Shown: one piece after another, positions 37,951-48,224 of the stretch
Layout: every line of letters begins with the position of its first letter
Numbering within the stretch: position 1 is the first letter of the stretch
NCBI RefSeq assembly: GCF_900182795.1
Contig: NZ_FXTX01000002.1
Location: 91,364-155,363, forward strand
Direction of reading: 5' to 3'
Source of the DNA: Venenivibrio stagnispumantis
Lineage (GTDB): Bacteria; Aquificota; Aquificia; Aquificales; Hydrogenothermaceae
Length of the DNA: 64,000 nucleotides
Made by a program: the position numbers and the translations under genes
Notes under the pieces: generated by a model
Told to the model about the DNA's origin: nothing
The model's database searches: none
Seen by the model: only the letters and a program-made list of their open reading frames with translations

Positions 37951-37970
37951 AAACAATGGAGGTGTCTAAA

Positions 37971-39754
<1,784 letters not shown>

Positions 39755-39765
39755 TAGGGGTTATA

Positions 39766-40842
39766 TTGATAAAAATATTATGGGTAAATGCTAATCCAAA
39801 TCCAAATCCGGGTGGAACCGAGATACATTCAATAGATTTTATAAATGAGCTTGAAAAGATAGAAGATATACAGCTTTATAAAGCAATAGCAAAAGGAAGT
39901 TATGTAGATAAGCATATATCCGAAAAAAACAAATTTGATATAACATTAAAATCTGAATTTTCTCCACTAAATACTATAAAACTTATAAACCTTGCAAGAA
40001 AGATAAAACCGGATTTTATAATAGGAAATAATGGAAATGAGTATATAAACACATTTTTAGCAGGAAAATTATCCGGAGCAAAGATAATATTATTCAGGCA
40101 TATGTTAAATTATCAGCCAATTTTTATAAAAAAATTTATACTACCTAATGTTTATAAAATAATAGCAGTTAGCGAAAGTTCAAAAAGGAGATTAATTCAA
40201 GATGGTATAAAAGAGGAAAAGATAGAAGTTTTATATAACTTTATAGATGAAGATAGATTTTATCCGGATAATGAAAAAAGAGATAAAATCAGAAAGCAGT
40301 TTAATATAAAAGATGATGAAATTGTGATTTTATTTGTCGGAAAAGTAAATAAAGGAAAAGGAATATATGATTTTATAGAAATAGCCGATAGATTAGAAGG
40401 TAATGTTAAATTTATTGTAGTTGGAGATGGAAAAGATTTAGAAAATGCAAAAAAATTATTAAAAAATAAAGAAAAAGTTATTTTTACAGGATACAGAAAA
40501 GATACAGAATATTTTTATAATGCTTCTGATATTGTTCTTGTCCTATCCAAAGGTGAAGAAAGTTTTGGAAGAACAGCAGTAGAAGGAATTGCAACCGGAA
40601 AAGTTGTTTTTGTATATGATATAGAAAATCTAAAATATCTTTTTGAAAATGAAAAATCCGGATTTATCGTAAAAAATAAAGAAGAAGCTATAAAAAAATT
40701 AAAAGAAATTATAAATAACAAAGATTTAATGAAAGAAATATCCGAAAATGCTTTAAAACTTTTTAAAGAAAAATACAGCAAAAAAATTATTTTAAACAAA
40801 TTTATAAATCTATTAAAGGAGAGCAAAAATCCAAACGGTTAA
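39766..40842 (+). CDS. Glycosyltransferase, family 4 type (GT-B)
   Basis: 358 residues of the GT-B fold. GGTEIHSIDFINEL near the N-terminus and the donor-site segment SKGEESFGRTAVEGIATGKVVFVYD (about 261-286, E-x7-E pattern) are typical of GT4. No membrane helix, so probably a peripheral inner-membrane enzyme adding a sugar to a lipid-linked glycan, LPS core or similar. TTG start with AGGGG. The ABC exporter gene overlaps its last 14 nt. Confidence 0.85.
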   Translation: MIKILWVNANPNPNPGGTEIHSIDFINELEKIEDIQLYKAIAKGSYVDKHISEKNKFDITLKSEFSPLNTIKLINLARKIKPDFIIGNNGNEYINTFLAGKLSGAKIILFRHMLNYQPIFIKKFILPNVYKIIAVSESSKRRLIQDGIKEEKIEVLYNFIDEDRFYPDNEKRDKIRKQFNIKDDEIVILFVGKVNKGKGIYDFIEIADRLEGNVKFIVVGDGKDLENAKKLLKNKEKVIFTGYRKDTEYFYNASDIVLVLSKGEESFGRTAVEGIATGKVVFVYDIENLKYLFENEKSGFIVKNKEEAIKKLKEIINNKDLMKEISENALKLFKEKYSKKIILNKFINLLKESKNPNG

Positions 40843-42544
40843 ATTTATTTATCAGCAGTTTAGCAAATATAAGATTTTAATAATTTTATCATTAATAGGA
40901 AGTATTATAGAAGCCGGAAGCCTTGCAGGTATTACATTTATTGTAAAAAATGTTGTTGATAAAGTTTTTATAGAAAAAGATTTAGAAAAATTAAAAATAA
41001 TAGTTCTTTTATTATTTTTGATAGCAGTTATTAAACAGATAGGATTTGGATTAAAAGAGTATATGTATCCTCTTGCTTTACTTAAAGTTATGAAAGATTT
41101 AAGAGAAAAAATATTCCAAAAATTAATTAATGTAGAGTATCAATCCCTTATTGGAAAACAATACGGAGATATATTAAGTAGAGCAACCAATGATTTAGAA
41201 GCTTTTAGAAATGCAATGCTTTTAATAGGTATAGATTTAATTACTCATATTTTTACTGTTTTATTTATGGTTTTTGTTTTGATTTATAGAGATTGGAAAT
41301 TATTTTTGATATTTTTATTTATAACACCTTTGCTTGCTTTATCTTTTAATTATTTTGGGGAAAAAAGGAAAAAATATTCACAAAAAAATCAAGAGTCAGC
41401 ATCAGAATATACCCAGTTTTTAAATCAATTAATATCCGGTATAGAGACAATAAAATTATTTAATCTTGATATTATTAAAGAAAAATTTAAGCAGATAAAT
41501 GAAAATTATTTTAAAAACCAAAGAAAAAATGCTTTATATGATGTTTTTTACCTTTCTTCCCTTGAAACAGTTTCTTATATAGCTACTGCCGGTATTATTT
41601 TATACGGAGGATACAGAATAATAAAAGGGGAAATTACTACCGGAGATTTATTTTCCTTTTTATCTGCTCTGCTTATCCTTGTTAATTCTCTGCAAACAGT
41701 CCAAAGAGGTGCAATCCAGCTAAAAGTAATAACACCAATCACGGAAAGAATTAAATATCTACTACATTTACCAACAGAAAAAGAAGAAGGTCTGATTTTA
41801 GATAAATTTAAAGAAAAAATAGAATATAAGAATGTTTATCTGAATATAAATAATCATAAAATTTTAAAAGATATAAATGCTGTAATTAAAAAAGGAGATA
41901 AAATAGGAATAGTCGGTCAAACCGGCTCCGGAAAAAGCAGTTTTATAAAACTTCTTATTGGAATATATAAAAATTATCAAGGTGAAATATTGATTGATAA
42001 TGTAGAACTAAGAAAATATAATATAAAATCTTTAAGGTATAAAATCGGTATCGTTTCACAGGATATATTTATATTTAATGATACAATAAAAAATAATCTT
42101 CTTATTGCAAATCCTACTGCAACAGATGAGCAGATAAAAGAAGCATTGATAAATGCAAAAGCTGATTTTGTTTTTAATCTAAAAGATGGCTTAAATACAA
42201 TTATTGGAGAGAGAGGAAGTTCTCTTTCCGGTGGAGAAAGACAAAGATTAGCCCTTGCAAGGGTATTTTTAAAAAATCCAGAGATAATTATATTAGATGA
42301 AGCAACATCTGCTTTAGATGTACAAACAGAAGATATTATCGTAAAACAGATTTTTGAATTATTTAAAGAAAAAACATTAATAATAATTGCTCACAGATTA
42401 AAAACTATTAATAGCTGTGATAAAATCCTTGTTTTTGATAAAGGACAGATAGTAGAAGAAGGAGATATTAACAGCCTCCTAAGTAAAAAAGGAATATTTT
42501 ATGAGTTATACTCACGGAAAGATATAACTTCTTCACAAGCCTGA
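40829..42544 (+). CDS. MsbA-like ABC exporter (permease and ATPase fused), apparent AUC start
   Basis: 571 residues if read from ATC at 40829. Six membrane helices are expected in the first 330 residues and the ATPase in the rest: Walker A GQTGSGKSS (near 363), signature LSGGERQRLALARVF (near 466), Walker B IIILDEATSALD (near 486). The shape is that of MsbA/WlaB lipid or oligosaccharide flippases, consistent with the flanking glycosyltransferases. The earliest ATG in frame is 41018, but 63 residues upstream are open and include the first helix. AGGAG (40817-40821) is 7 nt before the ATC, and no ATG, GTG or TTG is nearby. Substrate unknown. Confidence 0.85.
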   Translation: MQTVKFIYQQFSKYKILIILSLIGSIIEAGSLAGITFIVKNVVDKVFIEKDLEKLKIIVLLLFLIAVIKQIGFGLKEYMYPLALLKVMKDLREKIFQKLINVEYQSLIGKQYGDILSRATNDLEAFRNAMLLIGIDLITHIFTVLFMVFVLIYRDWKLFLIFLFITPLLALSFNYFGEKRKKYSQKNQESASEYTQFLNQLISGIETIKLFNLDIIKEKFKQINENYFKNQRKNALYDVFYLSSLETVSYIATAGIILYGGYRIIKGEITTGDLFSFLSALLILVNSLQTVQRGAIQLKVITPITERIKYLLHLPTEKEEGLILDKFKEKIEYKNVYLNINNHKILKDINAVIKKGDKIGIVGQTGSGKSSFIKLLIGIYKNYQGEILIDNVELRKYNIKSLRYKIGIVSQDIFIFNDTIKNNLLIANPTATDEQIKEALINAKADFVFNLKDGLNTIIGERGSSLSGGERQRLALARVFLKNPEIIILDEATSALDVQTEDIIVKQIFELFKEKTLIIIAHRLKTINSCDKILVFDKGQIVEEGDINSLLSKKGIFYELYSRKDITSSQA

Positions 42545-43545
42545 ATTAAATCATCTTTATAGTTCATATTAGGTGCAACTATACATCTAACCCATTCATG
42601 ATGATGATAATGAGCCGGATTTTCAAAATTAAATATTGCTACTGTTGGCTTTTTTAAAGCTACTGCTATATGATATGGACCACTATCACTGGATATAAAT
42701 AAATCGGTTAGATTAATAGCACCAACTACCTCTAATATATCGGTTTTACCGGCTAAATCATAAATATCTTTACTATTTCCAAATCTTTTTATAAACTCTG
42801 CATTTGTATCTTTTTCATAATCTGCACCAAAAAGCAGGATAAAATAATCATATTTTTCTTTTAAATATTTAGCTACGGATACTACTAAATCTAAATTGGG
42901 TCTTTTTGGTAAAGCATCAGATGTTCCACAACCTATATTAATACCAAGAATTTTTTTATCTGTGTTTAGCTTTAATTTTAAATTTTCCCTAAATTTTTTT
43001 GCTTCTTCCGTTTCTTCTATCTCAATGGGAATATTATTTCTTTTTATTCCAAGAGCAGATAAAACCACAAAATCTCTATCTGTATAGTTTAATATTTTAA
43101 TGTTGTTTTCTTTCATAAATTTTTTTACAGAGCTACTATATTGGCTATATAATAATCCTCTTGGGAATATCTCATTTATTCCGAGGGTTTTTATTTTATA
43201 TTTAAATCTTGCAACCATAGATACAATAGTTGTTTCAAGCCCATAAGGTTCAAAATCTATAACAAAATCCGGATTTATTTTTTCTATAATCTCAGAGCTT
43301 TCTTTTATAACTCTTTTTATACCGGATATTTTATTCATATCTCTTTTATCTATTACATAAAAGCTATCTAAAAGATGATGCTTTGAAATCAGTTTTTCAG
43401 AAGGATATCCGGGATTATCCGACAAAAATAAAAGATTTAACTTTGAATTGTTAAAATGATTTTTTAATGCTCTCCAAGAAGCAGAACTCCTTAATAAATC
43501 ACCTATTCCGGCACTGTGGGTTTTTAGCATTAAAATATTTTTCAT
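42499..43545 (-). CDS. Glycosyltransferase family 9 (heptosyltransferase-like)
   Basis: 348 residues. IGDLLRSSASWRALKNHF at the N-terminus and the C-terminal GINIGCGTSDALPKRPN ... FISSDSGPYHIAVALKKPTVAIFNFENP are GT9 blocks, in the RfaF/WaaC/WaaQ group. Family role: heptose or other sugar transfer to LPS inner core in the cytoplasm. Its last 46 nt overlap the ABC exporter gene, convergently. Acceptor not inferable. Confidence 0.88.
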   Translation of the reverse strand: MKNILMLKTHSAGIGDLLRSSASWRALKNHFNNSKLNLLFLSDNPGYPSEKLISKHHLLDSFYVIDKRDMNKISGIKRVIKESSEIIEKINPDFVIDFEPYGLETTIVSMVARFKYKIKTLGINEIFPRGLLYSQYSSSVKKFMKENNIKILNYTDRDFVVLSALGIKRNNIPIEIEETEEAKKFRENLKLKLNTDKKILGINIGCGTSDALPKRPNLDLVVSVAKYLKEKYDYFILLFGADYEKDTNAEFIKRFGNSKDIYDLAGKTDILEVVGAINLTDLFISSDSGPYHIAVALKKPTVAIFNFENPAHYHHHEWVRCIVAPNMNYKDDLIQACEEVISFREYNS

Positions 43546-43603
43546 TGCTTTTTTTCTTTTTATATAAAAAATATGATATTATATTTTACTTTCCAAAATA
43601 GCA

Positions 43604-43960
43604 TTATTCTAACTCCAAATGGATTTTAATCGCCGTATCTAACTTTTTCGTTAAATCTTCTGGTAATTCTCCAATTTCTGAGATTATGCGTTTTTTATCA
43701 ATTGTTCTTATCTGATTTGCTTTAGCTTTGCAATCTTTATCAAGATTCGCTATACCCTTAGATATGAATACTTCAAAAGGGTAAACTTTATCTAATTTTG
43801 ACGATGTTATTGGAACTATAGTTACAGTTTCTGCATATTGGTTATTTATGTTATTTGATACAACAACAGCAGGACGCACTTTATTGATTTCGGCTCCAAT
43901 TGTAGGATTTAAATCCACAAGATAAATGAAGCCTCTTTTAATTTTATTAGATTCCATCAT
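43604..43960 (-). CDS. MazF/PemK-type toxin, endoribonuclease
   Basis: 118 residues: KRGFIYLVDLNPTIGAEINKVRPAVVVSNN, VTIVPITSSKLDKVYPFEVFI and QIRTIDKKRIISEIGEL are the PemK/MazF beta-barrel blocks with the conserved Arg, Thr and Ser/Thr of the active site. Family role: cutting mRNA at short sequence motifs when the antitoxin is lost. Start MMESN; it overlaps the antitoxin gene by 14 nt, the usual coupled order (antitoxin first). Confidence 0.9.
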   Translation of the reverse strand: MMESNKIKRGFIYLVDLNPTIGAEINKVRPAVVVSNNINNQYAETVTIVPITSSKLDKVYPFEVFISKGIANLDKDCKAKANQIRTIDKKRIISEIGELPEDLTKKLDTAIKIHLELE

Positions 43961-44174
43961 TTATAGTTACTTCCCAATCTTTAGATAGTTCTATATCTTC
44001 CTTAGCTGATAATAAATAGCCTTCTTTGAGTTCAGCTATAAGTTTTTCTTTGTCTTTTTGTTTCTTGTATTCTCTTATAGCTTCTGCAATAAAAGCCGAT
44101 TTATTCTTTACATTGTTTAGTATCTCTGCTACATCTTCAGGAAGAGTTATATTTAGCCTTCTTGCTGTACTCAT
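43947..44174 (-). CDS. Ribbon-helix-helix antitoxin
   Basis: 75 residues beginning MSTARRLNITLPEDVAEILN, an RHH (CopG/Arc) DNA-binding N-terminus, then a helical tail (NKSAFIAEAIREYKKQK) and an acidic C-terminal end that would bind the toxin. AGGAGGT lies 6 nt before this ATG, so the longer reading from 44276 is rejected. It would repress its own operon. Confidence 0.85.
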   Translation of the reverse strand: MSTARRLNITLPEDVAEILNNVKNKSAFIAEAIREYKKQKDKEKLIAELKEGYLLSAKEDIELSKDWEVTINDGI

Positions 44175-44299
44175 GATACACCTCCTAATATTTACAATAA
44201 TACGATTTTTGGTTATAAAAATCAAGGGGGTATTATAAAAATTTTGCAAAAATATAATAAACCTATATAATATCATAACAATTTTTTACAAAAATGCGG

Positions 44300-44305
44300 T
44301 ATAAT
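44300..44305 (+). promoter_or_regulatory. -10 box upstream of typA
   Basis: TATAAT 34 nt before the typA ATG, with an AAAAAAGGAGA ribosome binding site between. No good -35 box is visible. The AT-rich region 44175-44339 also carries the outward promoter of the toxin-antitoxin pair. Confidence 0.4.
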
Positions 44306-44339
44306 TTTCATTTATCAAAATTTTAAAAAAGGAGATTTT

Positions 44340-46139
44340 ATGCAACAATTTTTAAACCAAAAAGAAGTTAGGAACAATATAAGGAATATAGCTATTATAG
44401 CCCACGTTGACCATGGAAAAACAACCTTAGTTGATGCACTTCTTAAACAAAGTGGAACATTTAGAACAAATGAAGAAGTAGCAGAAAGAGTTATGGATAA
44501 TATTGATTTAGAAAGAGAACGCGGTATTACAATTATGGCAAAAAATACAGCTATAAGATATAAAGATGTAAAAATTAATATTGTAGATACTCCGGGACAC
44601 GCAGATTTTGGTGGAGAAGTAGAAAGAACATTAAAAATGGTAGATGGAGTTTTACTTTTGGTTGATGCTTCCGAAGGACCACTTCCTCAAACAAGATTTG
44701 TCCTAAAAAAAGCCCTTGAAAGTTCTTTAACTCCAATTGTAGTAATAAATAAAATAGATAGACCGGATGCAAGAATTCAAGAAGTTATAAATGAAATTTA
44801 TGATTTATTTATAGATTTAGATGCAACAGAAGAACAGCTTGATTTTCCTATTATTTATACAATAGCAAAAGATGGTATAGCAAAAGAATCCTTAGACCAA
44901 GACAGCAAAGATTTAAAGCCTTTATTTGAAAAAATAATAGAGTATATACCGGCACCAACTTATGATAAAGATATGGGATTACAATTTTTGATAACATCTC
45001 TTGATTATGATAACTTTGTAGGAAGACTTGCTATTGGTAGAATATTTAACGGAACTGTTAAACAAAATCAACAAGTTAGTGTAGTAAAAAAAGATGGAAC
45101 TATTTTAAAAGGAACGGTAAGAGTAATTTATACTTACGAAGGATTAAAAAGAATTGAAACAAAAGAGGCAAAAGCAGGAGATATAGTAGCAATAGCAGGT
45201 CTTGAAGATATAACTATAGGAGATACAATAGCAGATGCAGAAAATCCGGTTGCCCTTCCTCCAATAACGGTAGAAGAGCCAACAATATCTATGATTTTTT
45301 CCGTAAATGATTCACCTTTTGCCGGCAGAAGTGGTAAATATTTAACATCAAGACATTTAAGAGAAAGATTATATAAAGAAACATTAACAAATGTAGCTTT
45401 AAAAGTTCAGGATACAGATAATCCTGATTCTTTTCTTGTAATGGGAAGAGGAGAACTTCAACTTGCTATTTTAGCAGAAATGATGAGAAGAGAAGGTTAT
45501 GAATTCCAAGTTTCTAAACCAAAAGTAATAACCAAAGAAGAAAACGGTGAAATATATGAGCCTATGGAAAGGGTTTTAATAGATATACCTGAGGATTTTG
45601 TAGGAGTAGTTACACAGAAACTTGGTTCAAGAAAAGGAAGAATGGTAAATATGATAAATCACGGTTTTGGAAGGGTAAGACTTGAATTTATAATGCCTTC
45701 AAGAGGTTTGATTGGATATAGGTCAGAATTTAAAACAGATACCCGCGGTGAAGGTATGATGAATACATTATTTGAAGGTTGGGAAAGATGGCAAGGAGAA
45801 ATAAGAACAAGAATAAACGGAGCTTTGATAGCAGATAGACAAGGTGTTGCTACTCCTTATGCTATTTTTGGATTACAAGATAGAGGTATTTTCTTTATAG
45901 ACCCGGGAACAGAAGTTTATGAAGGAATGGTAGTTGGAGAACATAACAGAGATAATGATTTATATGTAAATGTTACAAGGGAGAAAAAATTAACCAATGT
46001 GAGAGCATCCGGTTCAGATGAAAATATAAAAATAGTTCCTGCTAAAAAAATGGATTTTGAAAGAGCTATGGAATGGATAAATGAAGATGAGCTTATAGAA
46101 GTTACACCGGATGCAATAAGAATAAGAAAGAAAAAATAG
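44340..46139 (+). CDS. typA: Translational GTPase TypA/BipA
   Basis: 599 residues. G1 [11 protein letters not shown]3 [15 protein letters not shown]4 NKID; domains II, III and V as in EF-G, and the TypA-specific C-terminus ([22 protein letters not shown], near 470-490). It acts on the ribosome under stress and in 50S assembly. Start with GGAGATTTT. Confidence 0.97.
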   Translation: MQQFLNQKEVRNNIRNIAIIAHVDHGKTTLVDALLKQSGTFRTNEEVAERVMDNIDLERERGITIMAKNTAIRYKDVKINIVDTPGHADFGGEVERTLKMVDGVLLLVDASEGPLPQTRFVLKKALESSLTPIVVINKIDRPDARIQEVINEIYDLFIDLDATEEQLDFPIIYTIAKDGIAKESLDQDSKDLKPLFEKIIEYIPAPTYDKDMGLQFLITSLDYDNFVGRLAIGRIFNGTVKQNQQVSVVKKDGTILKGTVRVIYTYEGLKRIETKEAKAGDIVAIAGLEDITIGDTIADAENPVALPPITVEEPTISMIFSVNDSPFAGRSGKYLTSRHLRERLYKETLTNVALKVQDTDNPDSFLVMGRGELQLAILAEMMRREGYEFQVSKPKVITKEENGEIYEPMERVLIDIPEDFVGVVTQKLGSRKGRMVNMINHGFGRVRLEFIMPSRGLIGYRSEFKTDTRGEGMMNTLFEGWERWQGEIRTRINGALIADRQGVATPYAIFGLQDRGIFFIDPGTEVYEGMVVGEHNRDNDLYVNVTREKKLTNVRASGSDENIKIVPAKKMDFERAMEWINEDELIEVTPDAIRIRKKK

Positions 46140-47660
46140 TTATTGAGATAACTGTTTTATAGCTTGGGGTATAAACTCAATAATAGCAGTAGCTTTAAGG
46201 GATTCTTCGGATTTGGCTAATTTTGCCAAATCCCCTGCAAAACTATGAAGATAAACAGCAGTTTTAACAGCTTCTTCAGTAAGCAATCTGTTTATTAAAG
46301 CCCCAAGCATTCCTGCTAAAACATCACCTGTTCCGGCAGTTGCCATTCCGGCATTTCCAATTATGTTGTAATATACCTTTCCATCAGGAGTAGCTATTAT
46401 TGTTCTTGCAGATTTAAGCACAAGGTAAGAATTTGTTTTTATTGCAAAATCTTTTGCTATTTCTTCTAAATCTTCAGGAATTTCCCTTTTGATTAATCTT
46501 TGAAACTCTCCAATATGTGGAGTTAAAACTGTTGGCTTTTCTCTTTCTTTTAAAAGGATTTCATAATTTTCTATCTTTGCAAGGTTATTTAATCCATCTG
46601 CATCTATAACAATTGGTTTATCTATATTGAGTAAAGATTTTACAATTTCAGTTGTATTTTCATTTACAGACATACCCATACCTACAACTATTGAAGAAAA
46701 TTTTCCATTTTTTAAAATATTTATAATTTCTTCACTACTTGAAAATATACCATCTTTATCAGAAACAGGAATAGACATTTCTTCAATCAGATTTGTTTCT
46801 ACTATCTGATTTATTGAGCTTGGAACAATGGCAGTAACTAATCCGGCACCGCTTACAGAAGCAGATTTAGAAGCCATTATAACTGCCCCTGATTTTCCCA
46901 CAGAACCACCAATAACAGCTACATGTCCGAATGTATATTTATGTCCTGTTTTTTCTCTCTTAGGTAATTTTATTATATCCTTTGTAAGAATATATCTTTT
47001 TATATCTTCTGCATATTTTTCATTTAATGATATATCTACAAGATACACCTCTCCACAATACTCGCTGGCAGGATATAATATATGAACTAATTTTTTAAAG
47101 CCGAAAGTTATTGTTATATCGGCTTTTATAAACTCTCCTTCTATTTTTCCGCTATCTGCAGATAATCCGGAAGGAATATCAACTGAAACAACTTTTTTAT
47201 TTGATTTATTTATTAATTTTATTATTTCTTCCCTATAACCACTTATAGGTGGTTTAAATCCGGTTCCAAAAATTGCATCTATAATTAAATCAACATCATT
47301 TAAATATATCTCATTTATATTATTTTCCGCTATAAATTTATATTTTCCACCAAAATTTTTAAAAATCTCTAAATTTTTTTTGTTATCTGCAGAAAGTTTA
47401 TTTTCATCATTTGATAATATATATACATCTACATCAATTTTATCTCTGAGAAGATATCTTGCTATTACAAGACCATCTCCGCCATTATTACCACTTCCTA
47501 CAAAAACAGCAACTTTTTTTAATCCATTAAATTTTTCTTTTATGATTTGATAACAACTTCTTCCGGCATTTTCCATTAATACAAGCGATGCTATGCCGGT
47601 TTCTTCTATGGTTTTCTTATCTATTAAAGCTATTTCGGATGCTTTTAAAACCTTCATCAT
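46140..47660 (-). CDS. nnr: Bifunctional NAD(P)H-hydrate repair enzyme
   Basis: 506 residues. The N-terminal half is the epimerase (YjeF_N: GNNGGDGLVIARYL near 53, VDIPSGLSADSGKIEG) and the C-terminal half is the ADP-dependent dehydratase (YjeF_C: VVGMGMSVNEN, GNAGMATAGTGDVLAGMLGALI). It repairs hydrated NADH and NADPH, which form faster at high temperature. No good ribosome binding site is seen before ATGATG. A structured RNA and promoter precede it (47727-47975). Its end touches typA (convergent). Confidence 0.94.
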   Translation of the reverse strand: MMKVLKASEIALIDKKTIEETGIASLVLMENAGRSCYQIIKEKFNGLKKVAVFVGSGNNGGDGLVIARYLLRDKIDVDVYILSNDENKLSADNKKNLEIFKNFGGKYKFIAENNINEIYLNDVDLIIDAIFGTGFKPPISGYREEIIKLINKSNKKVVSVDIPSGLSADSGKIEGEFIKADITITFGFKKLVHILYPASEYCGEVYLVDISLNEKYAEDIKRYILTKDIIKLPKREKTGHKYTFGHVAVIGGSVGKSGAVIMASKSASVSGAGLVTAIVPSSINQIVETNLIEEMSIPVSDKDGIFSSSEEIINILKNGKFSSIVVGMGMSVNENTTEIVKSLLNIDKPIVIDADGLNNLAKIENYEILLKEREKPTVLTPHIGEFQRLIKREIPEDLEEIAKDFAIKTNSYLVLKSARTIIATPDGKVYYNIIGNAGMATAGTGDVLAGMLGALINRLLTEEAVKTAVYLHSFAGDLAKLAKSEESLKATAIIEFIPQAIKQLSQ

Positions 47661-47726
47661 TCTGCTAATTTTTGTAATCCTATCATTAAATATCTATATA
47701 GTTCCCCTCTTTTATAGACATTTATT
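47661..47726 (-). other. Gene-free tract between nnr and the structured RNA
   Basis: 66 nt, AT-rich. GAGGGGAAC read on the minus strand (47702-47710) could pair with CCCCT (47737-47741) as an alternative to the 3' side of the closing helix, a candidate switch. No gene or repeat is seen. The rest of 47661-48063 is described under the RNA and promoter entries. Confidence 0.35.
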
Positions 47727-47915
47727 CCACACACATCAGGGGTTTGGAATTACTAAGATAATCCCTATAGTAAGGATTATTCATCAGTAATTCACAGGGA
47801 GCACTATTACACCCTTTCTGTCTCTCCAAATATTGTTTTACCAATATTTGAAGGACTTGCTTTTTTGATGTGTATGGTGTTATTATATCTCCAAGAGAAC
47901 TTCTCTTAGAGATAT
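47727..47915 (-). ncRNA. Candidate structured RNA (unknown class), upstream of nnr
   Basis: Read on the minus strand: hairpin P0 (47885-47915, 13 bp with one G.U and a 5-nt loop), then a closing helix P1 of 12 bp (47866-47877 with 47727-47738, one U.G) around three hairpins: P2 (47824-47835/47842-47853, 12 bp), P4 (short, AGGG/CCCT 47796-47815) and P3 (47746-47793; 8 bp, internal loop, 6 bp). In P0, P1 and P2 the only imperfect position is a G.U pair on the minus strand but an A/C mismatch on the plus strand. A promoter with good spacing points into it (47947-47975). It ends about 66 nt before nnr, so it could be a 5' leader (riboswitch or attenuator) or a separate small RNA. Confidence 0.6.
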
Positions 47916-47946
47916 TCCTTATTCAATTAAAATTTTTATAGCAAAT

Positions 47947-47975
47947 ATTATAATCTTATTTTATAGAAAAGTCAG
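47947..47975 (-). promoter_or_regulatory. Promoter for the structured RNA / nnr
   Basis: Minus strand: -35 CTGACT (47975-47970), exactly 17 bp spacer, -10 TATAAT (47952-47947). Predicted start near 47940, 25 nt before hairpin P0. A TTGACA at 48034-48029 exists further up but its 17-bp downstream position (ATTACT) is a poor -10. Confidence 0.55.
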
Positions 47976-48063
47976 GTATTATTTGCTATAATTTTGTATA
48001 AAATCAGTAATTAGTTTTTAATAATATTTGTCAAGATATATCTAACTATATTTGGCTATAATT

Positions 48064-48186
48064 TTAATTACTAGTTCCTATACCTATACCTATACCTAAA
48101 ATCATGTAAAGTAGAAACATAATATCGGTGCTATGGGTTGTGCCAACTTCCACAAGCTTTTTTTGTGTTTCTATTGTGTCAGCCAT
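48064..48186 (-). CDS. Small membrane protein (40 residues)
   Basis: MADTIETQKKLVEVGTTHST followed by one membrane helix IMFLLYMILGIGIGIGTSN. TTGGAGG lies 7 nt before the ATG. The tail Gly-Ile repeats (GIGIGIG) are encoded by a TATACC hexamer repeat. It lies 38 nt downstream of purA and is probably cotranscribed through an intervening hairpin. I recognise no family; small single-helix subunits of respiratory complexes have this shape. Confidence 0.6.
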   Translation of the reverse strand: MADTIETQKKLVEVGTTHSTDIMFLLYMILGIGIGIGTSN

Positions 48187-48198
48187 ATTTATGCCTCC

Positions 48199-48218
48199 AA
48201 GTTAGCAAATGCTAACTT
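48199..48218 (-). repeat. Intercistronic hairpin between purA and the small membrane protein gene
   Basis: Perfect 8-bp stem AAGTTAGC / GCTAACTT with a 4-nt loop, 6 nt after the purA stop and ending just before the GGAGG of the downstream small ORF. No T-run follows, so it is not a standard terminator; it might stabilise the purA 3' end or influence translation of the small ORF. Confidence 0.5.
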
Positions 48219-48224
48219 ATTATA

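Noticed and set aside
44175..44276. Longer antitoxin reading frame starting at 44276
   Set aside because: AGGAGGT lies directly before ATG 44174, and MSTARRLNITLPED is a complete RHH N-terminus.
47780..47793. CUGAUGA followed by a stem in hairpin P3 (minus strand), hammerhead-ribozyme-like
   Set aside because: After the would-be stem II the sequence is CUUAG rather than the required GAAA, and the flanks pair with each other instead of forming stems I and III.
48075..48097. TATACC repeats as a possible CRISPR or satellite array
   Set aside because: Only about three 6-bp copies, no spacers; they fit in frame as GIGIGIG of the small membrane protein.
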